From Alkalihalophilus marmarensis DSM 21297 (lineage in GTDB: Bacteria; Bacillota; Bacilli; Bacillales; Bacillaceae_D): a DNA stretch of 64,000 nucleotides. The stretch spans positions 1-64,000 of the forward strand of contig NZ_ATAE01000067.1 of NCBI RefSeq assembly GCF_000474275.2, given 5' to 3'. A model generated the notes under the pieces. The model saw only the letters and a program-made list of their open reading frames with translations, did not search any database and was not told the origin of the DNA. Shown in pieces: positions 26,381 to 34,383 of the stretch; positions within the stretch are counted from its first letter, which is position 1, and every line of letters starts with the position of its first letter. The position numbers and the translations under genes were made by a program.

Positions 26381-27724
26381 TTAAGCTGTAGGTGTCGTCG
26401 AATGCAGCTCGTGAGTGACAGGATTTCTCTTGAAATAAAAATACATGACAAGTCCAGTCAATACGAGCAAGCTCAAATAAAGAGTCAGGAATAAAAAGAA
26501 GAGCATGCCTAAGTTTCCGGAATTTGTCGCGGCTTCCGCCGTTCTTTGCACTCCGAAAATCGTCCAAGGCTGTCTGCCGGTACAGCTGAATATCCATCCC
26601 GTTTCAATGCCGATCATCGAAAGCGGCCCGCATAAAACAAGGGCTCCTAATAACCATTTTGGAAATGCTTTTTGTTTTTTTCTTCCCAAAAACCAAATAA
26701 CCCAAAAGATACCGGCAAGTCCTAACAGAACGGTCCCGATCCCAACCATGACATTAAATAACGTATGGACGAATAAAGGCGGCCACTCATCCCGAGGAAA
26801 GTCGTTTAACCCTTGGACTACCCCGTCGGTTGAACCAGTCGCAAGCCAGCTTAGCATCCCTGGAATTTCAATTCCTCCGATCACTCGACCTGCTTCAGGA
26901 TCCGGGGTGCCTAGTATGGCAAGCGGTGCATTGTCCTGTGTTTCAAACAATCCTTCAGCCGCAGCCAGTTTCACAGGTATTTCTTCATGCAGCATGATTG
27001 CTGTGTCATGGCCGTTATTAGCCGTGTAAAATGACATAACGAGTGCGACACCAAGCGAGAGCATCAGCCCTTTCTTGTGATAAGTTGTTTCACGAGCAGT
27101 TAACCCTCCGCGAAACAGCTTATACGCAGCAACAGAACCTAACATAAAGGCGCCAGTCATATAAGCGCTTCCCAGTACATGCATAGCCGTTACATAAATA
27201 CTGGGATTAAATACAGCTTCAAGAGGGCGGACATTTGAAACGACTCCATCTACATAATCAAATCCTCTCGGCGTATTCATCCAGGCATGCGCATCCGTAA
27301 TTAATACAGCAGAAGCCGTCGCACCTAATGCGACAAAGAATACCGTGATAATCCGCATTGTGGGAGAAAGGCGGTCTGCAGCATACACGTAAATAGAGAG
27401 AAAGAGGGCTTCGATAAAGAAGGCGAAGATCTCAATTTGAAACGGCAGGGCAATGACTTGTCCGACAATTTCCATATAACCCGGCCACAATAAAGACAGC
27501 ATGACAGCTACAATTGTTCCTGATGGGATCGCGACTCCAAGCAAGATCGCCACACCTTTTGTCCATCTTTTTGCAAGTAACCCATAGTCCTCGTCTTTTT
27601 TGATCAGCCGTAATATTTCAGCCAGCAGTATCATTAATGTGATTCCGACACCTAATGTGGCAAAAATAATATGAAAGGCCATTGATGATCCGAATAAGCT
27701 GCGTGCTAATAGTACATTATCCAT
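26381..27724 (-). CDS. cydA: Cytochrome bd-type terminal oxidase subunit I (YthA-like)
   Basis: The 447-residue heme-carrying subunit oxidises quinol and reduces O2. The proximal heme histidine lies in SMAFHIIFATLG, the b558 ligand histidine in the VTAMHVLGSAYM helix, and the oxidase glutamate region in PFQIEIFAFFIEALFL. The periplasmic Q-loop is short, as in cyanide-insensitive-type/YthA oxidases. AAGGGAA lies about 9 nt before the ATG. It is transcribed first, followed by subunit II. A role at low oxygen or high pH is plausible but inferred. Confidence 0.9.
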   Translation of the reverse strand: MDNVLLARSLFGSSMAFHIIFATLGVGITLMILLAEILRLIKKDEDYGLLAKRWTKGVAILLGVAIPSGTIVAVMLSLLWPGYMEIVGQVIALPFQIEIFAFFIEALFLSIYVYAADRLSPTMRIITVFFVALGATASAVLITDAHAWMNTPRGFDYVDGVVSNVRPLEAVFNPSIYVTAMHVLGSAYMTGAFMLGSVAAYKLFRGGLTARETTYHKKGLMLSLGVALVMSFYTANNGHDTAIMLHEEIPVKLAAAEGLFETQDNAPLAILGTPDPEAGRVIGGIEIPGMLSWLATGSTDGVVQGLNDFPRDEWPPLFVHTLFNVMVGIGTVLLGLAGIFWVIWFLGRKKQKAFPKWLLGALVLCGPLSMIGIETGWIFSCTGRQPWTIFGVQRTAEAATNSGNLGMLFFLFLTLYLSLLVLTGLVMYFYFKRNPVTHELHSTTPTA

Positions 27725-27827
27725 CTAGTTCGTTCCCTTCTAGCTGATGTAAGTCCATCACAGTAGTATGTAGCGCTGTGATTACTTTGTGTCAGGGCTA
27801 ATGGAATTATGCACTATATTTTCCAGC

Positions 27828-27887
27828 ATAAAAAAACCACCTCATCCATACAGCAGCAATACACTGAATAATGGACAGGTGGTTTAT
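27828..27887 (-). terminator. Terminator of the FbpB-like gene
   Basis: On the minus strand AAACCACCTGTCCAT pairs with ATGGATGAGGTGGTTT around a 27-nt loop and is followed by a run of Ts. It insulates the small gene from cydA downstream. Confidence 0.8.
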
Positions 27888-27891
27888 ATGG

Positions 27892-28032
27892 TTATGAATG
27901 TTTTATTTTTTGTGAAGCTATCTTTTTCTCTTCTAGCCGCTTCTCAAGCTTATCGAGAAATTCAGGATCATTTAGTAATTGTTTTTTATTTTCAAGTACT
28001 AATTTATCAAAATTAACTGTTTGACGTCTCAT
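27892..28032 (-). CDS. FbpB-family small basic protein
   Basis: The 46-residue protein starts MRRQTVNFDKLVLENKKQLL (20 residues) and continues with NDPEF, a dimension and pattern typical of the Fur-regulated basic protein FbpB/FbpC family (YdbN). In B. subtilis these small basic proteins act with the sRNA FsrA in the iron-sparing response; function here is inferred from similarity only. The ribosome site AAGGAATGG precedes the ATG. I do not see a convincing Fur box in the 200 bp upstream, which is unusual for this family. Confidence 0.7.
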   Translation of the reverse strand: MRRQTVNFDKLVLENKKQLLNDPEFLDKLEKRLEEKKIASQKIKHS

Positions 28033-28240
28033 TTAGCACCATTCCTTATACATTTTATTAACAAGGGGTAAAACCTTGCTGTACAGTAATTATAACAAGA
28101 AAAAGACGTATATACAGGTTAAATTGTTACAATTTTTTGATAAAGGTGAAAAATGACGGATGATGTCGAACATTTCTATTAACGTTTCTATTGATTCATT
28201 TGAACGCATAGGATGGTAAAAACGTGGAAAGGGTGTTGGA

Positions 28241-28666
28241 ATGGACAGATCTGCGTTTAGACAAACGATACAGGTGAATGAGATGTTAGAGGATTTGATG
28301 GAGACGGAGAGTTCAGATGTATTGATGATTGATTATCTCTCTGTAATTTCTCCTAGTGAGCAAGCCTCTTTTTTATGGAAGCAAATATTAGAAAGTAGAA
28401 GAAGACATTATGATTGGCTTAGGAGCGTGTATTATCAACTAAACGGAAGGTGGCCGGAGGTAGATCAAGAAATTTTTAGGCGTCCTTCTTCATATGAGGA
28501 AGGACTTACAACCCAATTTACAAGAACAGAAAGAAGAAAACTCCATATGCAGAGTTTAATGAATCAAATGCTATATGCATCTGTATATTTCAGTCAATCT
28601 CTTCAAATCATTTATAATCAATTGTTGTATGAAGAGTTGTTGCTTAGACATCTTAGACGGTTCTAA
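28241..28666 (+). CDS. Ferritin-like helical protein with degraded metal ligands
   Basis: The 141-residue all-helical protein resembles the small ferritin/rubrerythrin-like proteins of Bacillus: the block ESRRRHYDWLRSVYYQLNGR (20 residues) corresponds to the usual E-x-x-H...IYY.LTG helix, and SYEEGL to the start of the third helix. The ExxxH-like pair is kept, but the third helix has TRTERRKLHM where acidic ligands are normal, so a full diiron site is doubtful. It is rich in Arg and Tyr and has no signal peptide. It could be a spore-associated or stress protein. Monocistronic with its own terminator. Confidence 0.6.
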   Translation: MDRSAFRQTIQVNEMLEDLMETESSDVLMIDYLSVISPSEQASFLWKQILESRRRHYDWLRSVYYQLNGRWPEVDQEIFRRPSSYEEGLTTQFTRTERRKLHMQSLMNQMLYASVYFSQSLQIIYNQLLYEELLLRHLRRF

Positions 28667-28705
28667 AAGGAGCATATCATTTCACCATGATATGCTCTTT
28701 TTATT
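28667..28705 (+). terminator. Terminator after the ferritin-like gene
   Basis: GAGCATATCAT pairs with ATGATATGCTC and is followed by TTTTTATT. Confidence 0.9.
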
Positions 28706-28764
28706 CATTCTAGAACTGGAAAAAATTAATTTTAAATGTAAGCGTTTACCGTAAAAATTAGGTG

Positions 28765-28793
28765 TTTACAAGAGGTTGTTTAATTGTTAGAAT
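28765..28793 (+). promoter_or_regulatory. Strong sigma-A promoter of the 48-residue protein gene
   Basis: TTTACA (28765-28770), 17 nt and TAGAAT (28788-28793). The leader to the ATG at 28908 is about 110 nt. Confidence 0.7.
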
Positions 28794-28802
28794 ATTTTTA
28801 AC

Positions 28803-28856
28803 ATTTAAAGAAAGTTCACTGGATTAACCCATTCGTTAGTTGAACGATTGTTCGAC
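28803..28856 (+). other. Structured leader: nested hairpin
   Basis: AACCCA and TGGGTT close an outer stem; inside it GTTGAAC pairs with GTTCGAC (one wobble) around a GATT tetraloop. The element lies between the promoter and the ribosome site of the 48-residue gene and has no T run, so it is not a terminator. Confidence 0.5.
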
Positions 28857-28907
28857 AGCTGGGTTTATTCCCAAAATACACAGAGAAACGTATAGGAGGA
28901 GAGAGGC

Positions 28908-29054
28908 ATGACAGTATCAGAAAAGAAAAAATTTGAGGATCTACAAAGAAAGATTGAAAGTCTTACTCATGAGTTAAATGAATTAAAGAAAGTTCAACAA
29001 GAAGGCTTTGAGCCTCTTGAAACAGATCATTTTCTTACACAAGCTTACAATTAA
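28908..29054 (+). CDS. Small coiled-coil hypothetical protein (48 residues)
   Basis: I do not recognise this family. The protein begins MTVSEKKKFEDLQRKIESL (19 residues) and forms one long charged helix with leucine spacing typical of a coiled coil, ending in a short hydrophobic tail (HFLTQAYN). The ribosome site GGAGGAGAG is strong, a near-consensus promoter lies upstream and a terminator directly downstream, so the gene is convincing despite its size. Confidence 0.72.
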   Translation: MTVSEKKKFEDLQRKIESLTHELNELKKVQQEGFEPLETDHFLTQAYN

Positions 29055-29061
29055 TGTTAAG

Positions 29062-29100
29062 ATGAAGATGTTTAACAGCTGTTAAGCATCTTCTTTTTAT
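29062..29100 (+). terminator. Terminator after the 48-residue gene
   Basis: GAAGATG...TTAACAG is repeated in inverted form as CTGTTAA...CATCTTC and is followed by TTTTTATT. Confidence 0.85.
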
Positions 29101-29124
29101 TATGTTAATGGAAGGAGTATTGTG

Positions 29125-30084
29125 ATGACTGTCAAGACCGAGAAAATTCATTGTATAACGATACCTACGCCTTTTCTTGTAGGCCCTGTGAATTGTTACC
29201 TCATTGAAGGCGCTGTCCTTACTTTAGTAGATACAGGCCCTAAAACAGAGGAAGGATTAAACGTTTTAAAATCTCGAATTAAAGAAATTGGCTACACGAT
29301 GAATGATATTGAACAAATTGTTCTCACTCATCATCACCCTGATCATGTTGGGCTCACTGCTTCATTTCCTCATGCCAAAGTGATCGGTCATAAATTAAAT
29401 CAGCTGTGGTTGTCGCGAGACCGATTGTTTTTTGAGCAGTATGCCAGCTATTTCAAAACCTTTTATATGCAGCATGGCCTAAATGAAAATCAGTTAAAAG
29501 TCATTGAACGTTCGTCATTAGGTTATCTACATTTTGTTGATCGAACCAATGTAGATATTTTCATCAGTGAAGGTGATACGCTCCCTGGATTGCCTCATTG
29601 GCAGGTAGTGGAAACGCCAGGTCATGCGCAAAGTCATTTGTTTTTTATTAGAGACACTGACCGTATGGCTATAGGAGGAGATGTCTTATTAGCATCTGTT
29701 TCTTCAAATGCCTTGCTTGAAGCCCCTTTAGATGGAGAAGAGAGGCCAAAAACATTATTACAATACCGCGATTCTCTTCAAAAGTTAAAAGACCTCGATA
29801 TTAAAGAACTTTATACAGGACATGGAGAAAAAATTAAGGACGTAGCAGCTTTAGTAGATAAACGCTTAGCTTCTCAAGAGGAACGAGCGAAAGTCATTTA
29901 TGGCTACTTAAAAGAAGGTCCGATGACAGTCAATGAGCTTGGTGCAAAGATGTTTGGCAGAAGCCATGAAAAACAGCCGGAATTAACATTTTCTGAAGTG
30001 TTCGGGCACCTTGATTTATTAGCACAAGATGAGTTAGTGTCTGAGATCAATGATGGAGATTTTATTTATTTTAAAGCGAAATGA
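29125..30084 (+). CDS. Metallo-beta-lactamase fold hydrolase
   Basis: The 319-residue protein has a glyoxalase II/lactonase-like metallo-beta-lactamase domain (about 1-220) with the metal motif LTHHHPDHVG, further histidines in ETPGHAQSHLFF and YTGHGEKIKD, and a C-terminal winged-helix-like region of the kind seen in LACTB2-type proteins. The substrate is unknown; thioesters, lactones or phosphodiesters are possible. ATG 29125 has GGAAGGAG 8 nt upstream; a GTG directly before it is less likely. Monocistronic. Confidence 0.85.
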   Translation: MTVKTEKIHCITIPTPFLVGPVNCYLIEGAVLTLVDTGPKTEEGLNVLKSRIKEIGYTMNDIEQIVLTHHHPDHVGLTASFPHAKVIGHKLNQLWLSRDRLFFEQYASYFKTFYMQHGLNENQLKVIERSSLGYLHFVDRTNVDIFISEGDTLPGLPHWQVVETPGHAQSHLFFIRDTDRMAIGGDVLLASVSSNALLEAPLDGEERPKTLLQYRDSLQKLKDLDIKELYTGHGEKIKDVAALVDKRLASQEERAKVIYGYLKEGPMTVNELGAKMFGRSHEKQPELTFSEVFGHLDLLAQDELVSEINDGDFIYFKAK

Positions 30085-30202
30085 ATGGTCAATCATTCAT
30101 TATATAACTAAGATTTAATTATTCAGACAACATTCGTTTCTATTTCAGCTCAATTATTGGTAAAATAATGAGAAAGAGCATTTTCTTAAGGAGGAAGTTG
30201 TA

Positions 30203-30559
30203 ATGGAAACGGAAAAAAAAGGGTGCCAGTCGCTTTGCAAAGGTTTATGGATTGGCGGGGCTGTTGCATTAACGATTGTACTCGCAAAAAAAGAATGGCG
30301 TCAAAAACTTAAAGAAGAAGTAACTGATTTAAAAGAAGGCACAACAGAAGCGGTGACATTTATCCGTGATAATCGTCAGCAGATTTTTGATCAAGTGCGT
30401 GAAACAGCTACAGAAGTTTCTCAAGTTATCCGTGATATATCAGAAGATGTTAAAAAACTTTCTGAGACTGCAGGTCACCTGAAGGAAAGTTCAGAAGAGA
30501 TTATTCAAGCAACGAAGGAAGCAGCCGAAGAAGTAAAGCAACTTAAAAATAAAGAATAA
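30203..30559 (+). CDS. YtxH-like small membrane-anchored coiled-coil protein
   Basis: The 118-residue protein has a short N-terminal hydrophobic segment (GLWIGGAVALTIVLA) followed by about 85 residues of charged amphipathic helix. This layout matches the YtxH-like, apolipophorin-like general stress proteins of Bacillus. AAGGAGGAAGTTGTA precedes the ATG. I see no clear sigma-B promoter. Function unknown; a role in stress or envelope protection is inferred from the family. Confidence 0.7.
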   Translation: METEKKGCQSLCKGLWIGGAVALTIVLAKKEWRQKLKEEVTDLKEGTTEAVTFIRDNRQQIFDQVRETATEVSQVIRDISEDVKKLSETAGHLKESSEEIIQATKEAAEEVKQLKNKE

Positions 30560-30932
30560 AACTGGCGCATAATATTAAAAATTGCGGACATCATAATGTT
30601 TGAGGACGGCAGTTGATCTGCTGTTCTTACCACCAACCCTAAGGCAAGAAGTTGTTCAGAGGTACAATAGGCAAGTTACGAATTTTGAGTAAGATCCTTA
30701 CATGAGGTGATTACATTGAAGGAGTATTACTAGTACGTTCAGATTGTTTTTAACATTTGTTCTTAACAATATGTTTTTTACAATATTGAGTGAGGTGTCT
30801 CCTAAAAACAAAGATCGTTACGACCCCAGATTGTTCATTGAATAAAGAATATCTGTTTTAGGATTTGGTGAAATGGAGGTGGCCACATTGCGTCGGTCAC
30901 CTCCATTACTTTCAAAAAGGCAGGTGTCTGAT
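30560..30932. other. Gene-poor gap with a strong hairpin
   Basis: No convincing gene is seen in these 370 bp. The gap contains a 21-nt-array-like fragment near 30566-30590 (GGCGCATAAT and ATTGCGG) and, at 30872-30907, a hairpin in which AATGGAGGTGGCC pairs with GGTCACCTCCATT. Its loop contains ACATTGCGTC, the core of the 21-nt arrays. There is no T run after it. A 24-codon frame at about 30770 has no ribosome site. Confidence 0.5.
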
Positions 30933-31040
30933 ATGAGCCAGAAGAAAAAGCCAAAAGCAAATGCACATCACTCTGGGCATAAACATGCCAATAATCATAA
31001 GACAAGCAGTTCTGCTAATAAACAAAATGGATATCACTAA
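30933..31040 (+). CDS. His/Lys/Asn-rich 35-residue protein, possible minor spore protein
   Basis: The frame encodes MSQKKKPKANAHHSGHKHAN (20 residues) and ends NKQNGYH. It is very basic with seven histidines and no hydrophobic core, a composition like minor small acid-soluble spore proteins, though I cannot match a named family. CAGGTG lies 8 nt before the ATG, and a strong terminator follows 6 bp after the stop. The His-rich sequence could also bind metal ions. Confidence 0.5.
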   Translation: MSQKKKPKANAHHSGHKHANNHKTSSSANKQNGYH

Positions 31041-31045
31041 AACAT

Positions 31046-31081
31046 ATAACCCTCATTCTTTTTAGAATGAGGGTTTTTTAT
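31046..31081. terminator. Bidirectional terminator before the MFS gene
   Basis: AACCCTCATTCT pairs with AGAATGAGGGTT; T runs on one side and A/T-rich sequence on the other serve both convergent transcripts. Confidence 0.9.
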
Positions 31082-32286
31082 TATTTGGATAACGTAACTT
31101 CTTGGTTTGTATTCGTTTGAGCAGACTTAAATAAAGTTCCTGTTACTAAGATGAAGAGGAGCATGCCGCCAATCGAATAATAAATACTGCCTGATTCAAA
31201 GATATCAATAAACACACCCCCGATAAGCGGACCTGTCATGCTTCCTACGCCAAAACTAATCGCCATCATTACGTTTCCAGTCGGCAAAAGGTGGGCAGGG
31301 ATAAGATCGGCTAAGTACATAACTCCTAGAGAAAAGAAGGAGCCGACAAACGCTCCAGCCAAAATAAATAAGATAAACAGGATTGTGCTAGATGATTCAA
31401 AAGTGATCATTGCAAAAAAACAGAAGGCACCAAGGGCGGATAGAATTAACAAGATTCGTTTTCTGCCGATACGATCACTAAGAAGACCCAGAGGCAATTG
31501 AGTAATCAGGCCCCCGATTACAAAGGCTGGCAAAAGAATGGATACGAGCTCTATTGTCATACCTGACCTCAGCGCATAAACAGGATAATTCCCGTGAAGA
31601 GATGCTTCAAGAAAGCCATATCCAAAGGCCGGCAGAAAGGCAAACCATGCAAGTTTTAATACTTCTTTATAACGACTCCACGTTGAAAGCTTGCTTCCGG
31701 TTTCCAAGTCAGATAAAGGAAACTCATTTCTCATTTGAAGAATTAATAACCATGCGAGTAAACTAAGACCGGCAGATATTAAAAATGGCAGCCATTCGTT
31801 GATGGCTAGAAGCCTAGTCATAAATGGACCTGCTCCAAACCCTAAGCCAAATGCGAGGCCGTATAATGATATATTTCGACCACGGTTTTTCTGTGTACTG
31901 GTCGTTGTAATCCATACTTGTGTAGCAAAATGAACCATATTATCGCCGATGCCAATAATGATTCTAAGGATAAACCAAAACCAAAAAGCCTGCCATACAG
32001 GAAGTAATAAAAGAGAGGTGATCATAAGAATTAAACCGATCGTAATGACAGGCTTATATCCATACTTCCTTACAGGGTGCTCGATAAAAGGTGAAGCAAG
32101 CAAAACACCAATATAAAGAGCTGCTGCATTTAAGCCGTTAAGGGATGATGAGACGCCGGCATCTTCTAGCATAATAGCTAAAAGAGGCAAGAGCATTCCT
32201 TGAGCAAAGCCTGCTATAGCAACCATAATTATTAATACGATTAAGCGGTATAAAGGGCGGTTTTCCTCTTGTTGTTCACCTATCAT
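31081..32286 (-). CDS. MFS transporter, drug efflux-like
   Basis: The 401-residue protein has about twelve membrane segments in two halves. The MFS motif A-like loop is LLSDRIGRKRILLIL in the second half and PVRKYGYKPVI in the first. It resembles YfkF-type putative multidrug exporters of B. subtilis, which also live near yfk genes, but the substrate cannot be told. The ATG at 32286 follows AGAGGTGAA. Monocistronic. Confidence 0.85.
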   Translation of the reverse strand: MIGEQQEENRPLYRLIVLIIMVAIAGFAQGMLLPLLAIMLEDAGVSSSLNGLNAAALYIGVLLASPFIEHPVRKYGYKPVITIGLILMITSLLLLPVWQAFWFWFILRIIIGIGDNMVHFATQVWITTTSTQKNRGRNISLYGLAFGLGFGAGPFMTRLLAINEWLPFLISAGLSLLAWLLILQMRNEFPLSDLETGSKLSTWSRYKEVLKLAWFAFLPAFGYGFLEASLHGNYPVYALRSGMTIELVSILLPAFVIGGLITQLPLGLLSDRIGRKRILLILSALGAFCFFAMITFESSSTILFILFILAGAFVGSFFSLGVMYLADLIPAHLLPTGNVMMAISFGVGSMTGPLIGGVFIDIFESGSIYYSIGGMLLFILVTGTLFKSAQTNTNQEVTLSK

Positions 32287-32445
32287 CAGGGTTCACCTCT
32301 TTTCATTTACATACAACATCGTCTATTGTACCTTCTATCTATCCTTCTGACTATCAAACGATGAAGTTTGGAGAAAAAATGGTACAATAGAAGATGATAC
32401 AGGGGATTAGTATTAAGTGTAGTAGGATATAAAGGAGGATGTATG

Positions 32446-32826
32446 ATGGAATTTAAAATGAAAGAAAATGGCTTTGAAACGGATGTGGAATTTGGAACTT
32501 TACAGGTTTCAGGAAATGCCGAGTACGGCTTCAGACCTTATCAGCTGCTCGTTTCTTCGATTGCTGTATGCAGCGGAGGAGTATTACGCAAGGTGCTCGA
32601 GAAAAAGAGAGTTGCCTATGAGGATATTCATATTAAAGCAGATGTAGTACGCAATACAGAAGGAGCGCAAGAAATCCAAGCTGTACATATGCACTTTACG
32701 ATTAGCGGATGCGATGCTAGTGAGCAAAAAATTGAAAAGTCATTAGAAGTAACAAGAAAAAACTGCTCAATGGTACAATCAGTGAAAGAAAGTATTGAGA
32801 TTACTGAGTCCTTTGAATTAAGATAA
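32446..32826 (+). CDS. OsmC/Ohr family protein
   Basis: The protein is about 126 residues. The family cysteines are present: one in SIAVCSGGVLRKVLEKK and one in RKNCSMVQSVK, the two positions used by OsmC/Ohr thiol peroxidases to reduce organic hydroperoxides. It belongs to the YhfA-like branch with PYQLLVSSIAVC. AAAGGAGG lies 7 nt before the ATG at 32446; the adjacent ATG at 32443 is possible. It is divergent from the MFS gene and has its own terminator. Confidence 0.85.
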   Translation: MEFKMKENGFETDVEFGTLQVSGNAEYGFRPYQLLVSSIAVCSGGVLRKVLEKKRVAYEDIHIKADVVRNTEGAQEIQAVHMHFTISGCDASEQKIEKSLEVTRKNCSMVQSVKESIEITESFELR

Positions 32827-32835
32827 ACCTTTTCC

Positions 32836-32877
32836 GCCCTGCTGGTCTAACATGCTCAGCAGGGCTTACTCTTTTTA
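32836..32877 (+). terminator. Terminator after the OsmC gene
   Basis: GCCCTGCTG pairs with CAGCAGGGC and is followed by TTACTCTTTTT. Confidence 0.75.
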
Positions 32878-32965
32878 TTAAAACCTATTTCATACTATAA
32901 TGAGGCTTGGATGAAATAATGAGAATTAAAATGAATTGAAGCTAATATGAATAGAAGGGATTTAT

Positions 32966-34336
32966 ATGAAAACCGCGCAGACTAAGCAAATTGATTTTAC
33001 AGAAGGCAGTATTAGGAAGAAGATAATTCTATTCTCTTGGCCGATCTTTTTTGCTAATATGCTACAAGCCTCGTATCAGTTTGTGGACTCTCTTTGGGTC
33101 GGAAACTTACTTGGAACCAATGCATTAGGAGCGATCTCGATCTCGGCTACGGTCGTCTTTACGATTTTATCATTTATTATCGGAGTAAATGGTGCGACGT
33201 TAACAGTTCTTTCTCAACGAAAAGGAGCGAATGATGAGAAGGGACTTAAAGAATCATTGAATGCATTCGTTTTTGTTCTTGGATCACTCGCTCTTATATT
33301 AGGTGCTATTGGGTTCCTTTTTTCAGGCAGTATTTTGCGTGCCATGGGAACTCCCGATGCGATTTTACCTTATGCTGAATCCTACTTGAAAATAAACTTT
33401 ATTGGGATCTTGTTTTTATTTGGCTATAACTTTATAGGGACGGTACTCAGAGCGCTTGGGGATAGTAAGACTCCCATTCGATTTGTCATGCTTGCCGTCA
33501 TTTTAAACGCCATTTTAGATCCCTTGTTTATCAGCGTGTTTAATCTAGGTATAGATGGTGCGGCTTATGCAACGATTATCGCACAAGGTACAGCTTTTAT
33601 TTATGGGCTGTTGTACTCGATTTTACGTGCAGGTGTGCCCTTTAGTATTCCGACACTTCCTGAGCGGAAATACTTTGTCGTTCTCTTTAAAATGGGATTG
33701 CCAGCCGGACTCTCAATGATGGCTATCTCAGCTGGGATTTTAGCGATTATGACAGTTGTAACAGGCTTTGGTGAAGATGTTGTAGCTGGATTTGGAGCTG
33801 CTCAACGGCTTGATAGTATTATTATGCTGCCAGCACTTACCCTAGGTTCTGCGGTGAATAGTATGGCCGGTCAAAATATAGGCGCTAGAATGTGGGAGCG
33901 TGTTAGAGAGGTAGCTAAAGAGGCAATCAAGTTGATTGTAGCTGTCACTCTGCTGATCAGCACGATCATGTTTTTATTTGCAGAGTACTTTGTGTCTTTA
34001 TTTATTCAAGACCCTGCAACCGTTGCATTTGGTGCGATGTATGTGCAAACGATCGCTTTCTTTTATCCGTTTTTAGGTATTAACTTCGTGTTAAATGGAA
34101 TTGTTCGTGCCTCTGGAGCGATGGTACAAGTCCTCGTATTAAATATTATTTCTTTTTGGGTGCTGCGTTTTCCGCTAACCTATCTTTTTGCTGAATGGCT
34201 CGGTGAGAGAGGCATAGCAGTTGGTATGGGAATGAGCTTTGTAGTGAGCAGTATCATCGCAGCAAGCTATTATTTCCTCGGAAATTGGCGAAAGATAAGT
34301 GAAGATGTTATAAAGCACACAGAAGGAACGAAATAA
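32966..34336 (+). CDS. MATE family efflux transporter, YpnP/DinF-like
   Basis: The 456-residue protein has twelve membrane segments and MATE features (PIFFANMLQASYQFVDSLWV, 20 residues, and NSMAGQNIGARMWERV). It resembles YpnP-type exporters more than the first MATE gene at 5343, which shares little sequence. Substrate unknown. It is followed 47 bp later by a YczE-like gene on the same strand, probably one transcript ending at the terminator near 35000. Confidence 0.87.
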   Translation: MKTAQTKQIDFTEGSIRKKIILFSWPIFFANMLQASYQFVDSLWVGNLLGTNALGAISISATVVFTILSFIIGVNGATLTVLSQRKGANDEKGLKESLNAFVFVLGSLALILGAIGFLFSGSILRAMGTPDAILPYAESYLKINFIGILFLFGYNFIGTVLRALGDSKTPIRFVMLAVILNAILDPLFISVFNLGIDGAAYATIIAQGTAFIYGLLYSILRAGVPFSIPTLPERKYFVVLFKMGLPAGLSMMAISAGILAIMTVVTGFGEDVVAGFGAAQRLDSIIMLPALTLGSAVNSMAGQNIGARMWERVREVAKEAIKLIVAVTLLISTIMFLFAEYFVSLFIQDPATVAFGAMYVQTIAFFYPFLGINFVLNGIVRASGAMVQVLVLNIISFWVLRFPLTYLFAEWLGERGIAVGMGMSFVVSSIIAASYYFLGNWRKISEDVIKHTEGTK

Positions 34337-34383
34337 GGTATAGTGGTAAAGTTGGAAAAAGTAATATGATGGAGGAATAGTGA

